Shown here piece after piece: positions 1 through 9,223 of a stretch of DNA of 64,000 nt. Position numbers and translations under genes: made by a program. The stretch lies in the NCBI GenBank assembly GCA_001643675.2, contig LSRY02000019.1, positions 1,374,001 to 1,438,000 on the forward strand, given 5' to 3'. The number at the start of each line of letters is the position of its first letter. Within the stretch, counting starts at the first letter, position 1. This DNA comes from Monocercomonoides exilis. Its lineage: Eukaryota; Preaxostyla; Oxymonadida; Polymastigidae. Below the pieces are notes generated by a model. That model saw only the letters and a list, made by a program, of their open reading frames with translations. It made no database searches and was not told the origin of the DNA.

Positions 1-3000
1 GACATAATTGAAATTGATTGGATGAACATTGTTCTCAACGGAATAACAAACAGCAAATCAGCAATAAAATGCCATGAGGCTTCGCTCACAGATCATCTCA
101 TCTCCATCGGCAATGGTTCGCTGAATGCAAAAAGGATTTCTTTTGTTTGCGTGTTCAATCGATCTGCCATTACAATCGGGTCATCTGGTTCTCTGCAGCT
201 TGAATTGTGCTCTTTCACAAAAAGTGCTCAATCGAATCAGCCGTCAATTCAACCTCTAATCAATGCTGAAAATGGATATATGACAATAGAGTTCGTAAAT
301 GTGTCACAGTTTGTTTTTTCACAAGGATGTGCTTTTGCAACTTCCGACTGCAAATCCATCATTATTTCGAACACTTCTTTTTCAGATATCGAATGTGCGC
401 AAAATGGTGGATGCTTGAGTGCATCATGGAGTAAAATATCAGAAGGCACCTTTTCAACTTCAATAAACAATTGCATCTTTAAGCGTTGCAGGGTGGTTGC
501 AGATGGAAATGGAGGAGGTGCATTGTTCCTCTCACTTCAAAATACATGCTCTGCAACCATTTCGTCATGCTCATTTGAAGAATGCGAGGCACCTTTTAAT
601 TCGCAAGTGGGATTTGGAGGAGGAATCTTTCTGGATCTTGTTCATTCAAATGCTACATTTGCCATCACCACTCCTTCTTTTTCTGTGGAAAAGCCAAACA
701 AAGCGAAACATGGAAATGACTTGTTTGTGAAATCACCAAATCTCAGAGAATCTATCACAAACGAAACACTTCCGCTTGCCTATGCATTGGGGCACAGCTC
801 CTTCGGCAGTTTGCAAGGGTTCACTGGGAATGACCATGAGCATTCAATTCCGTTGGTTTTGTTTTTGGAGGATGTTGGGCAAACAATCCATGTTAGGAGC
901 AATGACGGTGTTGATACTGTGGTGTGTGGATTCTCGGATTATCCGTGCCACTCGCTCAATTACTGTGTGGAGAGGTTGGATGAAGAAAACGCAAAGACAG
1001 TAGCTGTTCTTGCCTCAGCAACAATTGAAAACGAAACGACATTGCACAATTTGGATTTGAAATCATCAAATACATCAAAAGCCGAAATCACTTGCATCAA
1101 GTCGCTGCAGGCCTCAACACGAAAAGTGATGGCTTCAACAGGGGATGTGTCTGTCGAATTGATCCACTTTTTGCTTCCTTCTTCATTTGATACTGAGATT
1201 GAGGCCTTGATATTCTTGTCTTCTGAAGGCATGCTGACGATGAAATCTTGCTCATTCGGGATGCAACAAGGCGAGCTTGGCCAGATGGGTTACTGGTTGT
1301 TTCAGATTTGTGGAGGAATACTAAATATCGACAGCTGCACCTTGAGTTCAGACTGCCTTCAGCACGCGCCCATAGCCGTGTGCGAGAGCGACACAAGCAC
1401 TCAAGCAACAATCATTTCATTGAATGTGAAAAACACAGATATTGGTAATCATCCTCTTATCCATGTGATTCCATCATCAGCAGCAAAACTCCTGAATGGT
1501 GCCACAACGAGCAGTGGGATCATATCTCTTGTTTCATGTTCTTTCGAAGGGATGGTCCGTGCAAATGCAAACAGTGCAGTGCTGTTTTCATCCCATATTT
1601 CAAGCTGTGTTGAGTGCTCCCATTGGAATGTCACGAATGTCAAAAGCACTCAGAGCATCGAGGGAGGCGCGATGAAAGTGGTTGCTGATATTGATGGCCA
1701 ATTCAAGATGGAAAACATCACATTCACAAAATGCTGCGCGGAATGTGAAACAGCTGGAAAAGGAGGAGGCATCTATTTTGACTGTTCGGCTTCCAATGCA
1801 TTCTCCTTCCAGCAGATGACCTTTGATCAGTGCTCTGCAAAACACGGGGAAAACATGTTCTTTCTTTCATCAGACCTAAATGTTTCCATCACAAACCAGT
1901 CTTTAGCGCTTGAAGTGAGTGAGACAGCAGATGATACAAATCTGTTTATCGGAAGCGACTCCACAAAAACAAACTTCGATCTGGGCAGATTTCTGATTGG
2001 ATTTGCTTCTCAAGAAATCCATCTCAGCAAGAACAGCGGCTGGGATGTTCTTCGCTGCGGAAGCGAGAGAGAGCCATGCGCAACAATGCAGTACGGCCAG
2101 AAGCATTTCTGTGCTTCAGATAATCCAGCACAAGCAAACATGAGTATTTTCCTCGTTGTCGATGAAGTTCAAGTGGATTGCGAAGTCGACATTTCAAACA
2201 ATACTCTGACCTCTTCCGATATTGACTCTCACTCTGCTCTGTTATTTGCAGCAGCCATTTCGCAACAACCAGGAAAGCAGCAACATACAGACTCTGTGCT
2301 GACAAACATTGGCACATGCTCCCTCTTGAGCATCGATATCTGTTGTGACCATGGCTCGGGATGGAGCCAAACATATTTGATAAGCACTGCTGCTGGCGCT
2401 TTCTCTGCTCAAAGTTGCTTGTTTACCAGCACCTCTGGCACAGTGATTCCTTATTGTTTCGTTGCCTGCTTTTCTGGTACTTGCGAATTGTCGCTTTGCT
2501 CATTTCAGTCCATCAAATGCGAAGGTCGCATCTTCATTGCATCGTGCGGAAGCAATTCTATCTTATCAAATGTCTCAATGAGTAATGTTGAACTCATGGG
2601 CAAAAGCATTGTGGAAGTGTTACCGCAAGTGATGCCACCAGCAATGGCACAGGAAATCAACGAAGACATTTGCCCAACAGTGCAACTCAAATACTGCACC
2701 CTTCACTCGCTTCTTCAAAGCACTCCTTCTGAGCCCTCCATCATCAGCTCCTCTGGCAGCCAGCCTTTTAGCGTGTCTGTCCAAAACACTTCCATAAAGA
2801 ACTGTGGAAGCAGCCAAAGTGAGAGCGGAGGATGCATAACCATGAGGTTAGATGAAAAAGCATCTTTTCGCTGCACTTTATCCACAATCTCGGAGTGCTT
2901 CTGCTCAACAACTGGAAGGGGAGGCGCAATATTCCTGGATTGCTCATCAATTGCAAGCGATAGCGCGCTGCCTTTCCTCTTCAAAAATATCACATTCTTG

Positions 3001-6000
3001 GAGAACAAGGCGTTCAGAGGAAGAGACATATATGTGAGATGCTCCAATGTGGAATCCCAAATAAGGAACGAGCTATTCCAGCTCGACTTCAGGCCACCAT
3101 TCAACCAGGAGCTCGCCATTTGGGGATGCACTGCACAAAACTATGCTGACGAGCAAGATCTCTTGCTCCTCGTAATTGTGTATCAGAGTGAGACAATATT
3201 TACCTCTTCTTCAGCAGACAACACCTCAGATTCACGCCAGTGCGGAGCTATCAATGCGCCCTGCTCTTCCTTGAATATTGCATTGTCTCACATCATTCCT
3301 TCTGTTTACAGCAACTTGCTTGTCGACAAGGTTTCTCTGGTTTGTGGTGAAGCAAGCATCCATGATGTCTCGATCAAGTCGCTGGAGCAGGAAAGCAACA
3401 GAGGGACAATCCTCCTGAACAGGAGCATTGAGAGCAGGATGAACAGCCTTCTCACGTGTGCATCCAGAGTGAAAATCGAGTTTCTGAAGTTCATGTTCGG
3501 AAGCGCGTTTTCTTCTCCACACTCCAGCTTATTATCCCTGACTGATGGCAGCTTGTCAATTACAGATGCACTCTTCTCCCAAGATGATTCGAATGATTAT
3601 CCTGAAATGAGGTTGAATTGCTCTATCATTCTCGTGGAGAATGGCAGGCTGCTGATCAACGAATGCACTTTTGCTTCCCTCCATCTTGGTTCTCCATGCG
3701 TAGCAGCAAAAGGGGGACAATATTGCTCATTTATGAACTTGAACATTTCTGATGTGAATTCTGATCTCTTGTTTGATTTTCGCAATCTTGTGAACCTCTC
3801 CATGCTGCAGGTGCTTATTTCCAGTTGTGAACTTGAACAATCCGCTCTGATCCTTCACAACTGCAAAGACTCCCAGCTCCAAAAAATTCAAGTCAGAAAT
3901 GTTGAGAGCAAAGCAAGCTTGATTGTATTTTCCTCAGATGGCTCTGGTGCTTGCTCGAACATCCAGTGCTATCATTCCGAATTTGATGCCATATCTGTGC
4001 TGTCTGGCTCCTTGCTTTCCATCGAATGCCAAGATGCAAATGTCGAGATGAACAATCTTTCATCAACAAAAATAGTGCTGACAAATGGTTGTGCTGTGAA
4101 CCTTGTATATGCAAATTCCTCATTAAGTATCAGGCAATCATCGTTTCAAAACATATCCAGAGATTCAATGGGCCCATGCTGCATGGCTGCTTCACTTTCA
4201 TCACCATCGTTCGAATTGGAGAACTGCTCATTCAGAAAATGCGTCTCTCCCTCAGATAAAGGGAGCATCTCTGCTTTATCTGGCCAATCCAATGCAAGCA
4301 TAACTTCGTGTGCATTTGATGGAGAAACTGACCCGCAACAACTCAGATCCAACGCAGATTCATTCAAAGATTTGTGCAAGTGGAATGGCTCCATGATCGA
4401 TCTTCTCAATTGCTCGGGAGCAATAAAAGACACCACAATCGCCAATTCGTCCAAGGGAGGACTGTCGATCTCTGGCGGAAACATTTCCATTCAGTTTGGA
4501 CTCTTTTCCGGCAACAATCCAAACGCTGCTGGATACCCATCCATCAGAAACAACGTTATCTGCTCACACAACGCACTCCTGAACATCATCAGCCTCAAGG
4601 GAGGAGATGGCTTTCTCCCCAACACCTCAATGTGGATTGCAGGAGACGATTGCACGCTTGCAGGCTTGGCCTCAGAAAGGCTTTCCCCATTCTTCATCCC
4701 ACAGCTGCACTCAGTTAACTCACATATCCAAGGCGATGCACTTTCTCTGGATCTCATCGGCTCTTTACTCCTCCCCTGCCACCTGCTCCTCCAGATTGAT
4801 TCCATCGACGGCTCCCTCCATCAACTCAAGACATATCCGCTGCAAGCAGAACTCTTTGAAAATGAAACAGAAATCCATGCAGTTATCCCAGCCTCAATCG
4901 TGACTTCGGTACCTGACACCACAGAAGTGTCAGTGCGCATTCTGTTTGGAAGCCTAAATGCTACAGCATCTACAGCACAATTTCTTTTGAAGAACAGGAG
5001 CGAGATTGTGCAAAAAGAAGATGAAAGAATCGTTGAAGGAGGAAAAGAAGGGAAAACATTTTGGCTATTGATTGTTTGCGTTGTGGTTGTTGTAATACTG
5101 CTTGTGGTCATAATTGTTCTGGTTGTTCGGTGGAAGAAAGTGAAGGAAAGAAAAGAGGAATTGGAAGAGATTGTGAATGACAACATCAGAAAGGATCCAA
5201 AAGCATTTGAGATGGTGACGATGGAGATGTCTCCAGAGGAGCAGTGGAGGAGAGCAGAAAGGGAGGCAGAGAAGAAGAATGAAGAGAGGATTAAAAAAAG
5301 GGTGTATGCGAAAAGCTTGGGACATTCCGAATCATCAGAGCATCTTCTGTCAGAGAGTGGATCAACCGAATACATTCTGGGGAGAGATTCAGACAAGATT
5401 CCTGAATGGATGTTGGAGAAGGTTGATGATGAGGAAGAGACAAGAAAGAGAACACCATCTCCATCCATCTCATCCACTTCAACAACAGACACTTCAGACA
5501 CTGAATCCACTTTTGTTCGAAGGGAAGATCTGTGTCCAACCACTTCGTCAATGTCGAATCTGGTGGATGCAATGGCCTGCTCCTCACCTCATGAAAAGTT
5601 GATTGTGGATCTGAGGGATTCGCTGTTCATGCTGCTGCATGGAAGAAATGAGAAGAAAGAGATGGCGATTGGGAGTCTTCAGCAAAGAGAGCAGACAGCT
5701 GCCCAGATCCTGTTCTGGGCGGCTAATCTTGCGCTTTACTCCTTTGAAGACGAGGAAGATGAACTCTCTTCGCTGGCCAATCTCAGCCCTCACATTGTCC
5801 TGTTCTCTGAGCACATGGTCATCTGCATTGCACTTCATTCGGATTGCTCTTCTTCAGACTCAGACACTTCATCCATCTCTTCATCAACCGTTGTCACATC
5901 AACATCTGATTGCTCCACTGTGAACAGAAATGGGAAAGACTCGCCACCGCCATCATCAGCATTTGAGGATGAGGATGACAATAGAAAAGAGTGTATGAGG

Positions 6001-6438
6001 TGGAAGGCACCTGAGATGCTGATCAACAAAAAGATGGGAGCAACAAAGGAATCAGTTGTGTTCTCGATCGGGATAATGCTGTGGGAGTGTCTGACGCTGG
6101 AGATCCCGTTTGGGGAGTATGAGGCAGAGGTGGCGGGGCAGAAGATTGTGAATGGGGAGAGGCCAAATATCGACAGGATCTGCAGTTCGTCTTTTGCCAG
6201 CGTGGCAAAGGAATGCTGGTCGCGTGCACCTGGAGACAGACCATCGCTCGAAAGCCTCAAGAGGATCTTCATTCAGCACTTCCCTGCAGGCGCTGTCATG
6301 CTCACAATGTCTGATGCTGTCGACTTCGAGGCTGACACCGATTATGGATACAGTGGCAGCTTCATTCCCCAATCTGCCACTGCTTCATCAGATGCAACAG
6401 CAACAACAACACACAGAAACACACAACACAATTGCTAA
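1..6438 (+). CDS. Giant beta-helix surface protein with TM helix and kinase-like tail (5' partial)
   Basis: The frame is open from base 1, so the true start and signal peptide lie upstream; the first Met is at 22 and numbering here starts there (2138 residues, TAA stop). The ectodomain (about 1-1670) is rich in Ser, Asn, Cys and short beta strands, as in parallel beta-helix (pectin-lyase-like) surface proteins. A unit recurs about every 380-390 residues (near 229, 607 and 998): an HG-x-D/N-x-F/Y-V patch followed by a CG...PC element. A conserved juxtamembrane module precedes a single TM helix (about 1680-1703). The cytoplasmic tail has a basic coiled segment, a Ser-rich linker and a kinase-like C-lobe: APE at about 1996-1998, then a WE segment and a CW...RP motif. 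No glycine loop, VAIK lysine, HRD aspartate or DFG is visible, so this is probably a pseudokinase. It is intronless. Family assignment rests on pattern recognition; specific function is unknown. Confidence 0.85.
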   Translation, partial: DIIEIDWMNIVLNGITNSKSAIKCHEASLTDHLISIGNGSLNAKRISFVCVFNRSAITIGSSGSLQLELCSFTKSAQSNQPSIQPLINAENGYMTIEFVNVSQFVFSQGCAFATSDCKSIIISNTSFSDIECAQNGGCLSASWSKISEGTFSTSINNCIFKRCRVVADGNGGGALFLSLQNTCSATISSCSFEECEAPFNSQVGFGGGIFLDLVHSNATFAITTPSFSVEKPNKAKHGNDLFVKSPNLRESITNETLPLAYALGHSSFGSLQGFTGNDHEHSIPLVLFLEDVGQTIHVRSNDGVDTVVCGFSDYPCHSLNYCVERLDEENAKTVAVLASATIENETTLHNLDLKSSNTSKAEITCIKSLQASTRKVMASTGDVSVELIHFLLPSSFDTEIEALIFLSSEGMLTMKSCSFGMQQGELGQMGYWLFQICGGILNIDSCTLSSDCLQHAPIAVCESDTSTQATIISLNVKNTDIGNHPLIHVIPSSAAKLLNGATTSSGIISLVSCSFEGMVRANANSAVLFSSHISSCVECSHWNVTNVKSTQSIEGGAMKVVADIDGQFKMENITFTKCCAECETAGKGGGIYFDCSASNAFSFQQMTFDQCSAKHGENMFFLSSDLNVSITNQSLALEVSETADDTNLFIGSDSTKTNFDLGRFLIGFASQEIHLSKNSGWDVLRCGSEREPCATMQYGQKHFCASDNPAQANMSIFLVVDEVQVDCEVDISNNTLTSSDIDSHSALLFAAAISQQPGKQQHTDSVLTNIGTCSLLSIDICCDHGSGWSQTYLISTAAGAFSAQSCLFTSTSGTVIPYCFVACFSGTCELSLCSFQSIKCEGRIFIASCGSNSILSNVSMSNVELMGKSIVEVLPQVMPPAMAQEINEDICPTVQLKYCTLHSLLQSTPSEPSIISSSGSQPFSVSVQNTSIKNCGSSQSESGGCITMRLDEKASFRCTLSTISECFCSTTGRGGAIFLDCSSIASDSALPFLFKNITFLENKAFRGRDIYVRCSNVESQIRNELFQLDFRPPFNQELAIWGCTAQNYADEQDLLLLVIVYQSETIFTSSSADNTSDSRQCGAINAPCSSLNIALSHIIPSVYSNLLVDKVSLVCGEASIHDVSIKSLEQESNRGTILLNRSIESRMNSLLTCASRVKIEFLKFMFGSAFSSPHSSLLSLTDGSLSITDALFSQDDSNDYPEMRLNCSIILVENGRLLINECTFASLHLGSPCVAAKGGQYCSFMNLNISDVNSDLLFDFRNLVNLSMLQVLISSCELEQSALILHNCKDSQLQKIQVRNVESKASLIVFSSDGSGACSNIQCYHSEFDAISVLSGSLLSIECQDANVEMNNLSSTKIVLTNGCAVNLVYANSSLSIRQSSFQNISRDSMGPCCMAASLSSPSFELENCSFRKCVSPSDKGSISALSGQSNASITSCAFDGETDPQQLRSNADSFKDLCKWNGSMIDLLNCSGAIKDTTIANSSKGGLSISGGNISIQFGLFSGNNPNAAGYPSIRNNVICSHNALLNIISLKGGDGFLPNTSMWIAGDDCTLAGLASERLSPFFIPQLHSVNSHIQGDALSLDLIGSLLLPCHLLLQIDSIDGSLHQLKTYPLQAELFENETEIHAVIPASIVTSVPDTTEVSVRILFGSLNATASTAQFLLKNRSEIVQKEDERIVEGGKEGKTFWLLIVCVVVVVILLVVIIVLVVRWKKVKERKEELEEIVNDNIRKDPKAFEMVTMEMSPEEQWRRAEREAEKKNEERIKKRVYAKSLGHSESSEHLLSESGSTEYILGRDSDKIPEWMLEKVDDEEETRKRTPSPSISSTSTTDTSDTESTFVRREDLCPTTSSMSNLVDAMACSSPHEKLIVDLRDSLFMLLHGRNEKKEMAIGSLQQREQTAAQILFWAANLALYSFEDEEDELSSLANLSPHIVLFSEHMVICIALHSDCSSSDSDTSSISSSTVVTSTSDCSTVNRNGKDSPPPSSAFEDEDDNRKECMRWKAPEMLINKKMGATKESVVFSIGIMLWECLTLEIPFGEYEAEVAGQKIVNGERPNIDRICSSSFASVAKECWSRAPGDRPSLESLKRIFIQHFPAGAVMLTMSDAVDFEADTDYGYSGSFIPQSATASSDATATTTHRNTQHNC

Positions 6439-9223
6439 GCAAGCATGCTCCTAATGATTCATCGATTCAGTAACACTCATGAGCCTTGCTAACAGGAAAA
6501 TGCTTATTTTCTGTTGTTCGCTCATAGGATTCAAAATGATACAATTCCCAAGAATGTTTCAAATCAAGTCTTTGAAGAGACTGAAATTACAAATTCGCCA
6601 AAACACAGCCAGATATATAGTAGTATCAGATCATTCATCTTTCAGTGCGTTCCATTGGGTATTTGAATTATCAACAGCAATCTGCAAGTGCAAATCAACA
6701 GCTTTTGTTTTGAAAAATGAAGTTGATAGTTAAAAATGAAGCGCTGTCAGAACACTTCCAATCAAAAAAGAAGGAAAGTCATGCATATGAATGAAACGAT
6801 CACAATTATTGTGAAAGAAAAGTCAATTCTGAAACAGGTGAAAAAAACCGTTGAAAATTCTGTTGTTGCAGCCGAGATGCTGCACGCCAGTTGTTGGAAT
6901 ATCCTCGATTCATTTGTTGTGTTTTGTTGAAAGTTTCATCGCTATTATAATAATTATTATTATTTTCGAATTATTTTTCTTTTGAGTATTTTTTGATGTT
7001 GGGCATCGAGTTGCTTGCTGCTCCATCTCATCAACTTGCTGGACTCTTTGCTCAATTTCCAATTCAGATCAATTTATAAAAAAAACTTTCTGCAATATGC
7101 CTATCATATTTGCCTTTATCTCTTGACTCAACAATCCATGAAACTGCGTAGCTTCTTCTTCAAATGGCTGCAATCCACAATTTCATTGACCTCTCAAAAC
7201 TTCCCTTCAATTTTTCTTTTCCCATAATATGTCTTTCTTTTGTTTTGGCTTTTTCTTCCAATAAGCAGCTGAAAGCACCTCTCCTTCTCGATCTCACTCG
7301 TGCCATCGCAAAATCTCTGGCCAATTGCTTTCGAACTGTTAGAAATTGAAGTGAAGGCTGGTGTCTGATGGGGCACATCCGTTGCAAGATGTTTTCCTTT
7401 TTATTCATTTTTGAATTAAAAGAAGAGGCGAGGCAGCATCGAAATGATTAAAAAAGAATTTCTATTCTTGGTATGATAAATTTCATTTGCTTTTTTTTTC
7501 TGAGTAACACTTTCAAATCAAAAATCCAAACTCAAACAAGAAGATACTCCAGCCTGATTTCGGCACTAATATCACCGCTGGTCTTTCATTTTATTTTTCT
7601 CTCTTTCGGAACTCCTCCCATTGGATGTTTTTTCCCCCTGCTTTCTTCAAGTATTTTTTTTTTCCTCTTCAAGATCGAAGGAGCTGAAATGCTTCTGTAT
7701 CTTGCACTGGTTTCACAAATAATCCAGGATTGCACGCCCTTGAACTGCTTATCATATTTCCCGCAAAACGCAGCATATTCTCTCGCGTCATGAATCAGCT
7801 TTGAACTACAGCCATCCTTCAAATCATCTTATCCGTTCCAATAAAAAATTATAATCGTGAAGTTCGCTCGCACCTTCTGTGATTTCTAGCTCATTCAAAA
7901 GTTGTATTTCTCTGAAAAATGCAATTTCTGCTGCCATTTTGATCTGAGTTTGGCATTCTAATGGTGATCCATTGACTCTGATGTGGCAGATCAAAGCAAA
8001 AGAACGACTGCTTCCACACATATTATTTGGTTGTTTTTTTGTGTAAATTGAAAGATGTTGTTGCTTCTGTAACCAATTTGGTAACTTCGTTAAGTCTTGG
8101 CAAAGCCTTCTTCTTACATAAGTTTATATCTGTTAAAAAATAATTTATTCATTCATTCTGCCTTCTACTCCGGTTCGATTACCAAATAGAAAAAATCGTA
8201 CATGCAATATGTAAAGGATTCCAGAATAAGAATATATTTGACCGCCTTATGAGCACGATAACTCCAGGTTAAAGAACCAAAACAGAAAATAATAAATAGT
8301 GGGTGACGAAGGAAAATTGAAATGAAGATTAGGAGAAACCCACAGCACAATGAATATATTATTCTACACAGTGATCCATGGGTTTTCAAACCGAGAATGT
8401 ATTGGATGGATCACAATATTCATATTTATTAGCTTCTATAAATTCTGCTGCCAAAATCCGCTTTCTATTTGAAATCCATTTAAATCGAACAACAAAATGA
8501 ACGTATAGGATATGTTGTGCTCTAAATGCGAAGACTTGCCTTCAAAAGGAAAAAGCATTGCTAAGTTTGGATCTTCAACCATATTTCATCGCATTCAAAA
8601 AAACAATATTTGAAACATCCTGAGACCAAATGGTTATATGAGATTATTCCATGACAAAGATAATCTTCAAAAAACTGATTCTCAGAAAGCACTTTCAAAT
8701 AAATTCTTCGTGATTTATTGATAACAATTTGGTAATGTTAAAATCTGCATAGCTTTTGCTCAAATTTATGTGTACCATGCTTTAACATCAATATGTTATA
8801 AATTCAGATATTTTTTTATTTATTAAGAAAAATTTGCAATCAACAAAATCAATGACTTTCTGAAGTAATTCTCAAAAAACATTGAAAACAAAATCAGTGA
8901 TTAAAAATCCTTAATAAACTCAGATCTCTGATCTGGCAAATGTTTAAACTTATAAATAGATTGAAAAGAAAGAATATGAAGATTTCATTTCTTAAAATGC
9001 ATACAGAAATCAATAAAACTTTTTACAAAAATTTCTCAATCTATTAGCCAATGCATCAATCTCAAATAAAAAAACTGTGATGATATCATTACATATTTGT
9101 TAAAAGCAAATATCTAAGTTACAAATTTCAAAATGTCAAATCGCAAAAATTTCAAAGCAATACATACAACCACCAGGGGAAATGTTTGCTTATTTAATGA
9201 ATAAAAACTACAAACGATGTCAA
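6439..9223. other. Intergenic region between convergent genes
   Basis: This 2.8 kb stretch separates the beta-helix gene from the phosphate transporter, which point at each other. It is AT-rich, especially 8020-9220. A slightly GC-richer island at about 7150-8020 has only short ORFs on both strands (minus 7824-8021 and 7586-7822). They look somewhat protein-like but do not join into one frame, and I recognise no family in them. They may be remnants of a decayed gene. No RNA gene is apparent. Confidence 0.5.

Noticed and set aside
4821-5543. Minus-strand ORF of 240 codons (and its copy at 22464-23318)
   Set aside because: It is antisense to the conserved tail of the beta-helix genes; duplication of the DNA explains why the ORF appears twice.
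6479-6930. Two small plus-strand ORFs (84 and 64 codons) after the first surface gene
   Set aside because: Short and AT-rich, no domain, likely 3' UTR or intergenic chance ORFs.
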